A DNA stretch of 36,630 nucleotides from Gnetum montanum (lineage: Eukaryota > Streptophyta > Gnetopsida > Gnetales > Gnetaceae), in NCBI GenBank assembly GCA_015680685.1, contig MNCI01017890.1, positions 1,357,703 through 1,394,332 of the forward strand, read 5' to 3'. The notes below the pieces were generated by a model. The model was not told the origin of the DNA and ran no database searches. It saw nothing but the letters and a program-made list of their open reading frames with translations. The stretch's first letter is position 1. Every line of letters starts with the position of its first letter. Below are positions 20,596 through 31,959 of this stretch, piece by piece. The translations under genes and the position numbers were made by a program.

Positions 20596-23500
20596 TGTAA
20601 CACTATTCCTACCTAACCTAAGTAAAGAAGATATTACATCGGCCTAGCCCATAAGATCCCTAGTCATGGAAATGCTAAAGATACATGATGAAAAAGAGCT
20701 CCACCACTAGAGCATGAAAAATAAAATGAATATACTACATAGAAATGAGAGAATGATAACACATCACTAAAAAGATCACATGAGTCATGACCTCACATTA
20801 AAATGGAAATGAAATCTCATATATAAAAGAAATTAAAAGTAATATAAGTAAAGATACAATATGGAAAATAAATAATCGATACAAGCATATGAAACATCTA
20901 GTAAGCATGCACAAGCACTATAAGCAATTTCATGTGATAGTATAAACATAAACAAAAGATAACAAAATAAACATGATATGAATAGAATATAATATCATCT
21001 ACTTTAAAAATAAAATATCAATAAAAGATATGTATACAAGTACATCATATTCCAAAGCATGTATAAGCAAGATAAAGGGTTAATATAAAATTTCATGGCA
21101 TAAACGAGAGATAATAAGATAATCGTGATATAGTCAAAATAAGATATTATCCAATGTGAGCATCTAACTATATGTGTATTAAAATCCATTAAGAAACATG
21201 ATTAATGGAAAAGCATCTAATATGATCAAACACATTACTAGAAACTTTATAGTCATAAACCTACCATTAGGTATCCCCTAGCAAGATATATATCTAACAC
21301 CCAACCAACATATAAATATTCATGATCAAGATAGCATATAAACTATAACCAACCATATCTAGCATCTAATAAGATATAATATAATCTAACTACCAATGAT
21401 AGAGTGTAAATTTAGCTACCATATCCCATCATAATATCAAGAGTCTAAGTCATGAATAATAATCAAGTCTAAAATCAATATCAATTCTTCTTAGTCTAAG
21501 AAAACATAGAACATAATCATAAATCCTTTATACATCATCAACTCTTCTAGCAATATCAAAACCTAAAATATAAAGATAATCTAGTATAATATTGAGTGAG
21601 ATCCTTGGCATCTTCCTTGATGGGACCAAGAGTAATAATCATGGATTGTGGGTTTATTTAAGGGGATACTTCGACCTACAATAATACTAGTCATCATGCA
21701 ATCCATACATGCAAGTAATTAGTCAAACATACATCTCATACAAAAATCAAAAACATGGAATAAAGATAGATCTCATCATCATCATACATGATCAAGGAGA
21801 CTAGCATGCACCACTCTTAGGTTGAGATGTGTACTCAATCCATATCACAAATATAGAAAACTAAATCATGACTGTTATACTTAATTATTAGTTTTAGCAA
21901 TGATGGCACTCCAACCACTAGTAATTCAATTTAGTATTAGAGGTATTTAACATCCTTTTAATGTTTTAGAGGTACATGAAAACCAAAAAAATTGAACATA
22001 GTCACTCTTCTATAGGATGAAGTCCATAGACAAAGATGCATTTGATGCATTATGGAGCTTAGTTAATAATACTCTTGGGTATCCATCAATAGCTAGCCAC
22101 TCAAATAAGTGCTAGTTCTATCAAAAATAGTAAATAATCATGAAATGACGTAAATGCTTGAATTAGATACAAAATTAGTAAGTCATCAAAATATAAACAA
22201 ATCTAGTGGTGATAGAACAAAGTCATTCTTATTATACTATCGAATCCAACACATGGAAACTCAAACTTAACCCAACTAAAGTACCAAAACTATAAAATTG
22301 TTTAAAACATTAATTTTCATTGCCTAGGGTCCAAAACTGAAATTATACCAATATCAACATGGCCATTGTGACTCTACATACACCTAGAACCACAAAAGTT
22401 ATGATCTGCCTCCACAAGTTGCTTTGTGACCTAAAACATCACTCAATATGGATGTTCCAACTTGTAGAAAAAAGTTGCAACATCTACTAGGGCTTGTGAC
22501 ATAAGTTAAGAACTCCAAAGATACCAAGGAAAACTACAAAATATTATATACTTAAGAGAGATCATTACTAACTAGTTTCACTAGTTTTGAAGTTACCCAA
22601 ATGACTACTACATTAGCTAGATGGAAGTGCAATGCATAATTGCATCCTACTAGAACCAATATTAGAAAATCAAATCTACTAAGAATCCACTAAAACACTA
22701 GAAATATAGCAAGTAATAAATATACAACTAAATAAAAACAATTAAATATATTTATCACCAAAAGAATCCATACCCAACATTAAATCAAGAATATAAAAAA
22801 AAATCAATTAAGCTTCATATTGCTATATAGGAAAAAATACTAAGAATTTCATATTATAAATTCTTTGATAGCAATGTAAAACTAGATCACTACGCAAATT
22901 CTAAAGCTATAAAAAAATGAGTAATTTGATCAAAATTAAAAAAACATATACATAATAATCTACATCTATTATGATGAGAAAATAGAACCATGGTCTACCA
23001 AACAAATGTTTCTAAGCAATGAAAAGATCTAGATCTAAATAAAATAATATAGCAAGTATTCAAACTAATCATGCATAAAATTTTTAGTATAAATGAGAAA
23101 GAACATAAAAAAACAATCATAAGTATTGTGAAAATATTTAAGAATTAGCGCTAAAGGAAAGAAGTCAAAAAAACTCACCTACTAAATGTTGAAATGAATT
23201 GACTAAGATGATCATACATCATAAACTCTACTATGCATATCAATCAACAACAATATGCACATAGCTAAGGTAATTGCTAATGTATCAAAATCTAGGTTAT
23301 ATACTTAAAAACTAATAAACAAGAGTTTCTATCCTAATCTAATATTTTTTCCTAAAACTAACTAAAATAATTAGAGAAAAAGCTAGAAATATGGATTTCT
23401 AGGTTTACATATCTTAGACAAGAAAATCCAAAACTTTTAACTCACTAACCCATGCTAAAAATAAAAAAAGGGTGACTAACATAATAATAAATCACAAAAT

Positions 23501-24247
23501 TACCAATTCCTAATCCACTATCCATCTTATGCCAAATCTAACATAAATATAATGTAACTTAATAATAATACTCACTCAATAATAATAATACACACTAATC
23601 CTAACTATCCAGGTAACCACTATCTCAAAAATAACAACTATCATAAATAAAATCTAATTAAACAATATAATATATGAACAAACATATCCTTCCTACATAT
23701 AAAAGATGCTAAGCATAAAAATATAATAATTTGAACTATTAACTATCGCTAATGTACAAAACATAAAATATAATTACATATATTATTAACAAGAAAATAA
23801 TAACTAATAGAACATCAAAACTAGTCTAAGTTATTAATATAGTGTCAAATATAACCAAGCATAGCATAATAAAGCATAATTACATGACAAATGAGCATAC
23901 ATTAAGTACCCATCAAAGTAATACCTCCAAGCCATAGCCACATCCATGGTAACTCTCACTCATCCAACTAGGTTAGTGCATAGGCATAATAAATGTATCA
24001 TAGAGCATGAATAATGTTAAAGCTTAAATAACCTATCATTCTAGAATAGTGGTCCAACCACTACTAAGCAAATAAAGAAGCATGAGCATACCATCATGCT
24101 AAAGCATAAGCACATAAATCATATCAAAGTACTTATACAAACCATCTATAAGTACATCCACATAACCATAAGGAAGATGAAGCATAACATGATCAAATTG
24201 AGATAAATTAATACTAATCTAAAAAGTATCAAAAGGTGGATGTTGCA
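20596..24247 (-). repeat. 5' LTR of element 2 (3.65 kb)
   Basis: On the minus strand it starts TGCAACATCCACC at 24,247, matching TGTAATACCCCACC of the 3' LTR at 15,164, and ends TGTTACA at 20,596. It is 3,652 bp long, with no open frame of note. It matches 800-3,142, 12,940-13,211 and 14,918-15,164. This copy has no large insertion. Confidence 0.82.
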
Positions 24248-24269
24248 TCATCCTTGGCAACAATGCTAA

Positions 24270-25045
24270 TGATGAGTGGCTAATTATACCCTACACCCAA
24301 TCATACCATTGATAAATGTTACAAGAGATTCTATCTTAATCTATGGATGAGACTACCAAATTATCTAGATAGTTAAACATGAGATTACGGGTTGCTATCT
24401 TCCCACTTAGACTAGTAGTGATTCTAGCATGTATGGATTAGTCTAAAGTGAGGCATATGGTTATGATATTGTTCAACATTTAGTAAAACTAATTAAAAAT
24501 ATAGAAACTAAATCTAGGCTAGGGAAATTAGTGTCTAACTCTCAACTTTTCATACACATCTTAAACTCACATATTCACTATTTGGATTACCAAGTATTAT
24601 GCTACATGATGAACCAAGTAATAACACTATTAGAATTACCAAGTGAATACATGTTTATGCTTGAAATAAGTTGTATTTATTCTACCAATGATTAATATGC
24701 ATTGAAATGTAAACATTAACTAATTGCATAAAAATTAAATGACAATTGAAGTAAATTTAAACTAAGTTTGTGCTGCAATGAATAGGAATCAATCTCAATC
24801 TTATTGCTAGTCATGAATTTTGTCCATGTACATTGCCATTTGAATAAAACGTCATACAATTAACTCAAATTCATACTATAGGTACTCACTAACTATTTTA
24901 AGATACAAATAAAAAGTGACAGAGTTTCAAATGGACTACTTAATACAATAGTAGTATAAATGTAGTAGGTAAACCATTTTTATAGGCATTTATTGCAATT
25001 ATGATATTATAGCCTAGCCTATGAAATCATAGATGCGATATCATA
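24270..25045 (-). repeat. Solo LTR of the element 1 family, GCTAA duplication
   Basis: In plus coordinates it begins TGATGAGTGG and aligns with the right inverted LTR (14,080-14,917), for example GGATTACCAAGTATTATGCTA at 24,583 against 14,384. GCTAA occurs at 24,265-24,269 and 25,046-25,050. The outer end reads TATGATATC on the minus strand, so the starting TG has changed. There is no internal sequence, hence a solo LTR. It lies 22 bp from the outer end of the 5' LTR of element 2. Confidence 0.8.
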
Positions 25046-25050
25046 GCTAA

Positions 25051-27240
25051 ATCATGTAATTTTTATTAATTCCAAAATAAGGTCTATGTTACCATTTCCC
25101 TAACAAAATATCATCTTACCCTTAAGCTTTTTGATACACAATTATTAATTGGTTAGTTAAAATTTTATCAAATGGTTATCTATTCCTCTTTAATTATCAT
25201 GATGGTTATTCTACATTTATAAGTACTCTTAAATGTTAATTTATCATTATCATGAATAATCCAAGATACATATCAAGTATTTGAGCTAAATATTAGATAA
25301 TGTCTAACTAGCTTGAACATGTATAACATACAATGAGACTTATACTATAGTATCCATGTGTTCTATGATGCTATAAAATAAGGATGAATCATATCAACAT
25401 AAATTTTATTGTTACCTTGTAACTTATGATGGAATTGATTACACAAAAGTTAACATCTTCAACATACAACATTAAATCTCTTTTGTTAGCAAAATATGTT
25501 TCTCTACAATTAGTTTTGGTAAAGAATATTCTAATTACTCCCAACTTCTTCTATTGATGCTGAAATGTATGCTTCTTTTATTGATGGTAACATTTTTGTT
25601 ATTTCTCATAATATAGACCAACATGTTGTCAAGAAAAAAAATTTCATGCCTTCTTATAGTAGTATTATTAACATTAGGTACGTTCATTTGCTCTTTTTAA
25701 TGATGTATATGAGTCATTCATCCCTAATCTTAAATGACAATATTTAATAATTTAAATGTTTAGTTAAACTTTTACTTTACAACTCAATGATGTGATACAA
25801 TAGCATAATGTTCAAGTTACTCATGCTAAGTACTATTCTCTTTTTTCTACTTATTGAGTTAGGTAATGCTTTAATTGTGTAGCATGCCCTACATATAGGA
25901 TCATTCATACATAAGCATGTAGTGTTGATCATTTGTAAGTGAACTTTAGATTTTAATATTCAATTTGAAGAATATTCTAAAGGTCTATGTTTTTTCAAGC
26001 TATTTAATCTTTCATTAATTTTTTAAAAATTTGAGTAGCAAATTCTTAATATTCTCACGCTCATTAAGCATATGAAATCTCTTATCATACCATTTGATTA
26101 TCATGAAAGTGTCTTTAAATTAATATTATTAATTACAAAAAGGAATTAGTATTGTAAGCACATGGGAAGACTTACATTCAATGAATTAAATATTATAATC
26201 TTTCTCATTTTTACAACTCTTGTCATCATGAAAAATATTTATTTCATCAATGACCTTTCTTGCTCCAAAAGAATGTTGAAAAAACTAATATGCTAACATT
26301 GAAGATACAAAAAAATAGTTAAAGTTGTGGATATGAAAAATCAAATTAATATCAATGATAAGAATAATCAAATGATAGTAAAGAAACCAAAGAAAATAGA
26401 AGCTTTTTCAAACATTTTTACATGTACTAAAAGAACTATTAATCAATCCAATTAGATAACTCATAAGGCAAATGTATCCTCATCAAGTAAGATCAATGTT
26501 AATTCAAAGATCATAACTAATGTTAACAAACACCTTATACCTGATGGTAAAGAAAGAATGTCTATAACCTTTCTTAGTAGCTCATAATTACTACAATGCT
26601 AGGAAATGTATATCCATGACCATCATTAACCATGCTTATGTCTCCCTTGGTCCCATCCCTAGGATGGAACCCAGAAAAACTTGGTTATATAATACAAAAA
26701 ATGTTCTCAATCTCAAAACAATAAGTAGAATACTAATATGTTCTAAGAATAATAAATAAGAAGTTGAATGTTTAAGTTTTATTTCTTTCAAATTTTTAGT
26801 ATCATTTTATAAATATACTTAGAATTTTTTAAAAAAGCTCTAACATGCATGATGATGTATTAATGTTCACCATGCATGATGCTACACATCAATTATGATC
26901 TACTAAGGAAGAGTATAGTCTCTTCCATGTTTTTATATATTAAATGGCAAATTAATGATCATACATAATATATACCACCATTTTTCTAGCAATATGTGTA
27001 TCTTACTTTACTACAAATGTTGTATTTTATCATAGGTTTCTATTGTTACCTCAAATCATTTTGTTATTTTAAGTTCAAGCACTAATGTTGAAAGTGATGT
27101 AAATGTTTTTAAGGTTGGGATCATTCTCCTTAATAATAATTAATTTTCATCTCTTGATTTTAAAATATTGCCTATAAGGATGTATACTTGAATAATTTTC
27201 TACAAAATTGAAAAATATTCTATTTACATTGTCTTTAGTA
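25051..27240. other. Unassigned AT-rich stretch, no gene recognised
   Basis: This should be DNA that predates element 2. Only short frames occur, such as 25,565-25,747 on the plus strand, none with a domain I recognise. A plus-strand Lys/Asn-rich stretch near 26,340-26,580 might be an eroded coding region, but I cannot assign it. No LTR or terminal repeat is seen. Confidence 0.4.
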
Positions 27241-28421
27241 TTATCTACTTAGTGTTTAGCATGTGGTCTACACTTGGAATAAGGTAAAAATATAGGGGAG
27301 GTTCTAGACCCAAAAAATGAATAATAATATTTAAAAAATTTAAAGTATAATAGATAAACAAAGAAAGAGTATAAAGAAAAAACCCAACATCTTGAAGGAT
27401 ATCTTTTGAAGTTTTCATCTTTACAACTAATCCTCAAATATCTCACCTTTAGGGTAGGAAAAGGATCAAGCCTTGTTCTTGTTTAGAAGCACTCTTATGG
27501 GTTCTCACTTCTTATTAAAGGGATTCTTATAAAAAGAATAAGAAAACTCTTTTTTAAATACAAAAGACATCTTCAATTAGAAAAAATGAATAAATAATAA
27601 GAAAAGCTAAAAGCTTCCTATCCTTGAACCTTGAAAATGAAAAACATTAATACTACAAGAAATAGATTAATTGTTCAGCTTTTACTAAAAGCTTTTTGCA
27701 CTGGAATTTATAACTAAAAAGTAACATCTTTGAGAATCTAATATTTGACTCTTGAAGAAAGGTGATAGTTATGCTTTTACTAGTGAAACCCAAGTGTGCA
27801 CCAAAGTTTCCAAATAGAATAGATAACAAGAGGTCGAAGACACTTCCAAATGCAAGGAAAGAAAGTAGGAAAAAGAAGTTTATCACCAAAAAAGATATTG
27901 TAAATGCTTAGTTTAAAGTTTGTTATAAATTCTAGACATCCATTTTCATGCATAATGTGCAATAAAACACTTTTTAAAAACATGATAATATAAGTCTTCA
28001 CTTTAATAAAGAGAACATTGAGGAGAAATAATTTCCATATGTTAAAGGAAAGTGTTGATAAGAAGATCTTGATGAATAACATATCACAAAAAATACGAAT
28101 TTTTCAAAATTTAGAAATCCTCCATATATCTTCCATTTTTTTCATCTAAAAGTGCAATGATAATTGCATTTTCTAGCCCTAATTGATTTTGGTATGATTA
28201 AAATCATTCTTGTGAATAATCTTGTATGCAACTTTAGAATTAAAAGAAAAACTTGATCTACCATCCTTCCAAAAAAATATTTGGAAAATCTTGATGCAAA
28301 GTATTATCAACTTTAAATAAATATTTAAGCCTAGAAATTATTTTTTTAAAAAAAATTATCTTTATATACAAATCATGGAGGCTAGAAGCCTTCTTTCATG
28401 TATTTCATCTATTGTGCATAT

Positions 28422-29355
28422 TGGTGGGAAAAACCTCTTCTGATTCCTTTTTACATTTCTATAGGTGATATTTGCAGGTTTTAGGCATTGTGAAGGTGTC
28501 TTGGAGGCTAAGAACACATTTTGTCCAAGAACTAGGAGGCAAGAAACATCCCACATGTGTAGGAGATGTCTCTACTAAGAGTTGGCTTATGACAAGAGAC
28601 ATCTCACATATGAAGGAGACATTTTAGCTTATAGGGAGACATCTCATCTTGCTTATAGACATCTTAGGAAAGATGATCTAACTTACAAGAGACATCTCAA
28701 TTTTTTTAGGGATGTCTCATGCAGCCAAGAAATGTCTCAACCAAATGTTGGGTTTTGTAGGGAGACATCTATCCAAGCCTAGAGATGACTCGTATAATTA
28801 GGGAAACTTCTAAGTTGATAGTTCCAAGTTAGGAAATAATCAAGATAAGATGAGAAAAGATAGAAATTTCTTGTAATCTTTAAGTTGATAATGGAAAAAG
28901 GTTTCTAGGATTCTTGTCTTGGATTTTAATAAATATTGTATGGGTTTCATGTTTTTGACATAAGATGACATGAGGAGTGGCAAGAGAGCATAGTTGTGAG
29001 AGATTGCATGAGTTGATGTGCATCTTTATGGTTAATTATGGATGTTGGCCTTCATGTATCTTGTGTATGCTTGTGTTTGGATCTTAGTCCTATCTTTTGA
29101 GAGAGATCTCATTTGGTTATGAATTGAATTAAGGACATTCATTGTGTGCTTGTAGAGCCTCATGCTCTGCAATATCATTTAGTGTGTGAGTGATTTTGTA
29201 ATGATTATGGATGGTGGAATCACTATTTTGTAATACCTTTTATATTAATTAAAGGTAGCTAGTTTTCTTATTTTCTAGCCAATGAAATTATCTTTCTTAA
29301 TATTTTGATATAGTGAGATTGAAAGATTTAACACAAATGGAGTGACCTTACTTCA
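28422..29355 (+). repeat. Solo LTR of the third family, CATAT duplication
   Basis: It begins TGGTGGGAAAAACC and ends CTTACTTCA. CATAT lies on both sides (28,417-28,421 and 29,356-29,360). It aligns with the minus strand of 18,760-17,842. Shared blocks include GGTGTCTTGGAGG against GACATCTTGGAGG near the start, GTAGAGCCTCATGCTCTGCA against GTAGAGCTTCATGCTTTGTA, and GGAGTGACCTTACT against GGAGTGAACCTACT at the end. There is no internal domain. Length is 934 bp. Confidence 0.85.
28567..28767. promoter_or_regulatory. Cluster of eight TGTCTC/GAGACA hexamers
   Basis: Exact TGTCTC at 28,567, 28,713 and 28,733, and exact GAGACA at 28,596, 28,616, 28,636, 28,689 and 28,762, lie in 201 bp of the presumed U3. 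TGTCTC is the classic auxin response element bound by ARF factors. The sister LTR has five (18,425, 18,454, 18,554, 18,573, 18,684). Most sit in a palindrome-like GAGACATCTC context. Regulatory function is only inferred, and the cluster may simply be a degenerate tandem repeat. Confidence 0.45.
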
Positions 29356-29492
29356 CATATGTAGATAAGAAACTATAGTGATACTAAATTTACTTCAAGT
29401 AGCACACAATCTAGATGAATTAGTATCCCAAGCTCCTTAAATAAAATGAAGCTAACATGTGCTAATTTTCTTAAGCATATCTTCTAAAACTA

Positions 29493-29660
29493 GGGACTAC
29501 CACTTGGAGTGATGGTAAGATACTTATTTCTCAAGTCATAATATGTATGTTCAAGTTTGGGTGTAGCCACTCAAAAGAAGCTATATTTTTGTTCATTACC
29601 ATTCTCCTAGAATCCAACCTTGGTAACATGAACATTGAACATTTGGATGAAAATCCTTTT
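29493..29660 (+). mobile_element. Possible tRNA-derived SINE
   Basis: The sequence starts GGGACTACCACTTGG, then CTTGGAGTGATGG (29,503-29,515) as a candidate A box and GTTCAAGTTTGG (29,549-29,560) as a candidate B box (usual GGTTCGAATCC). The spacing is about 35-45 bp, followed by GTAGCCACTCAAAAGAAGC. This fits an RNA polymerase III SINE head. The 3' end and a target duplication are not defined, and it could be a chance tRNA-like stretch. Confidence 0.35.
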
Positions 29661-31508
29661 TTTATATATTTTAAAATTTTAATATGGTTGTAATTCCAAT
29701 ATTTATTAAGCTTGCATCCTAGCTTCCAAATTTGTTTAAGAACTAGAGAATTAGAAATAGAAATGGTCTAAGGAAAAAGATGACAATGAAGAAAATTATT
29801 AGAAGACAAGCTATTATCACTTTTAGGCTTTTCTTGCATAAGTTTGTTTCTTAAAAGGAGCATCCAAACATCATCTTTATCAATGCACTTTGAAATCCAT
29901 TTTTCTAGCATCAAGTCCTCCATCTTTCTTAATACTAGCACAAATATCCCAAACAACTTTAGAAAAGATTTTTCTATGTTACTTAGAAGATCAAGAAAAC
30001 TAGAAAATAATATGACCAATTCTATTATAAGATATGTTTAAAGGTACCCAAAAACTAGAGTAATGCACATGAGTAGATTGAAGCTTCTACTTAATAACTA
30101 AAACTATGCTAGCAAGGGCAAATTTTTTTTCTTTCTATTTATCAAACTTCTTTTTAGTTTTATCAACCACATAATTCCCCAAATTATTTAGATAAGGATC
30201 AAAAGAAAAGGTGATTTTAACATTTTAAAGAGAAACCTTTTTTTCAAGATTTTCTAAAGTTTGAGAATAACTTACTCATCAATATTGTCATTACAAGAAA
30301 TACTAGATTTTTACCAAATGATACAAGAGCTTGATAACATGTACTATTCCTTCACTCTAGCTAATAAAGTATTAATATGTTATAAAGAATTGTTAATCAT
30401 TTTAAAAAAATATCATCTACAAAGTGCATGTTAAGTGTTTTCACACCTTGATCATCAATTGAAATTTCCTTAATAATATTCCTATACAAATCATAATGCA
30501 AATTATGTGAAAGAAATTTTGCAATAATAATAAAAAAGTAGAAAGCAAGAGGATAAACTTGAAAAAATAATTGATGAAAAGAAAAGGGGAAACTAAATCC
30601 AAAATTTATAGCAACATCAACATTACCACTATTAAGTAAGGTATAGATAAGATAAATAAAATAATCACCAAAGCCTAGTTTACAAAGACAATCAATAATG
30701 AAATTTCTTTCAATATTTTCATAAGCTTTAGCATAATTTAACATACTAAAATCAATGTTCTATTTAGTATCAGAAGCCCAATTGATGAGTGGCGAGTAGA
30801 CCCTATGCCCAAATATACAAATCACTAAGCATTCACATGTGATCCAGTCAAATTCTATGGACTTATAGATTTCTAAGTACACTGGTCTCTAGGAAGTGAA
30901 ACTAACTATTATGATCATTATCTTGCCAATTACACCTATGAAATGCAAAGGTATGGTTAAGTGCAACTAAGGTATATGATTTTTATCTTTTTTTGTGTTT
31001 TGTGTTCTAAGTCACCTAAGAGTAAAGAATAAGAAATAAAGATATTTGATTACTAATTTAATCTAACTAACTAACATTTAACTGATCCTAACTTAAGCAT
31101 CCCTTTCCACTTGCCGTACAAATCCTAAACACATTTAATGCTACTATGTTACCAAATGTTAAGTGGTACTGGGATTACCAATCACCAAGCATATGCTCAA
31201 AGTGGTTCTACTTATGTGCTTAATTAATCAATATTTAATTTAGCTTAGTCTAGCTTAGTTTAGCTTAATTACTTTAGTTACTTAAAGCATCAAAGGAAAT
31301 TACTTAAAATATGAAATGTATAAAAGAAATAATTAATTTATTTCAAAGTGTTGTAAGGTTTATCAAAAATCTTATTTTTATTGCCACACACACTGTCATG
31401 CTCAGGTAAAACAGTGCTTGAATAAAGATATGTACACTCTTTGACTTCTATTATGGGCACTTAGGAAAATATTCTAACTTATTTCCATACATGCAGATGA
31501 TGAGCATG

Positions 31509-31517
31509 TATTTATAG
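31509..31517 (-). promoter_or_regulatory. TATA box of the LTR at 30,783-31,681
   Basis: The minus strand reads CTATAAATA at the position homologous to 3,870-3,878. Confidence 0.55.
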
Positions 31518-31549
31518 ATGAAATAGGGAGCCTTGTAGATGGATACATG

Positions 31550-31676
31550 TCAATGGGTCAAACCCTATATCAACAAGATCCCATTGACAACATCCTATCG
31601 ATGGGGTTGTGTCAATGGCATCTTGTTGATGGGGTCACATTGATGGAATCCCATCAATACGGCCAACCACGATCTT
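31550..31676. repeat. Short GATGGGG-type repeats in the U3 of this LTR
   Basis: Near-repeats with a GATGGGG, CATTGATGG or CCCATCAAT core recur about every 20-25 bp (for example ATCGATGGGGTTGTGTCAAT, TTGTTGATGGGGTCACATTG). They occur in both orientations upstream of the TATA box and are absent from the sister LTR at 3,143-3,944. Confidence 0.6.
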
Positions 31677-31681
31677 CATCA

Positions 31682-31900
31682 TATCCCCATAACTAAATGA
31701 AAACTCATCCTCAAGTTAGTTATAAACTTTGGGAAGGTATGGGATTATTGACACACAAAACAAACATAAAAACTACCCAATAAAAATTAAGTGCCTAGAG
31801 TGTATTATTTTACAATGATTATAAAATTTTGGTATTCAAGATGATAAAATTAAACACTAGGATAAAACTAACAAACACAATTCCTCAGATGATGTGAAGA
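31682..31900 (-). mobile_element. 3' internal end of the element 1-family copy
   Basis: It aligns with 3,945-4,200: CTAAATGAAAACTCATCC at 31,693 and 3,956, and TATGGGATTATTGAC at 31,738 and 4,024. Similarity fades near 31,900, where sequence of another kind starts, so the pol region of this copy is missing. Confidence 0.7.
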
Positions 31901-31959
31901 CATTGGAGAAGATCAGTTGATCCTGAAACACCACTAATTTCAGCCTAGCACTTTAAAAT

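Larger units (their letters stand above)
800..24247 (-). mobile_element. Element 2: decayed Ty3/gypsy chromovirus (Del/Tekay-like), split by nested insertions
   Basis: Read on the minus strand the order is 5' LTR (20,596-24,247), primer site, Gag, protease, RT, integrase with a chromodomain-like tail, polypurine tract, then 3' LTR from 15,164 downward. The 3' LTR is interrupted by an inverted LTR pair (13,212-14,917) and by element 1 (3,143-12,939), and resumes at 3,142 down to about 800. The gene order, the PPLPHIDNLFD-like RT entry (here YPLPHIDNLFD) and the integrase tail support the Ty3/gypsy chromovirus assignment. All genes carry many in-frame stops. The LTR copies look roughly three-quarters identical by eye, so the insertion is old. 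The end of the 3' LTR that should match 20,596 is not found, so the element is truncated or replaced below about 800. Confidence 0.85.
27249..30782 (-). pseudogene. LINE (L1-type) ORF2 relic, interrupted by a solo LTR
   Basis: ORF2 of LINEs encodes endonuclease and reverse transcriptase for target-primed transposition. On the minus strand 30,397-30,744 reads NYAKAYENIERNFIIDCLCK, LGFGDYFIYLIYTLLNSGN, GFSFPFSFHQLFFQVYPLAF and LNMHFVDDIFLK, which are RT blocks with the catalytic FVDD (family FADD). 29,768-30,019 follows as a linker. 27,653-28,082 reads IWKLFLLNVLFIKVKTYI and IWKCLRPLVIYSIWKLWCTL, the zf-RVT-like C-terminal domain. The endonuclease half is absent because LTR sequence begins at 30,783. 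A solo LTR (28,422-29,355) and a possible SINE interrupt it. Stops are frequent. No poly(A) tail was found near 27,240. Confidence 0.78.
30783..31681 (-). repeat. 3' LTR of another element 1-family copy
   Basis: In plus coordinates it starts TGATGAGTGGCGAG and ends GATCTTCATCA. It aligns with 3,143-3,944, for example GTCAAATTCTATGGAC at 30,848 and 3,208. On the minus strand a GGGGATA polypurine tract precedes it and a TATA box is at 31,509-31,517. It is 899 bp, about 100 bp longer than its sister because of extra U3 sequence at 31,550-31,670. It cuts the LINE relic. The adjacent CCAAT has no partner in view because the rest of the element is missing. Confidence 0.82.

Noticed and set aside
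25565-25747. Possible small gene in the unassigned stretch
   Set aside because: It is a 60-codon frame with no domain, no promoter sign and no similarity I recognise.
28582-28782. 66-codon plus-strand frame with repeated RDxxY and RHL-like words
   Set aside because: The peptide repeat only reflects the GAGACATCTC motifs of the LTR. It is not a real gene.
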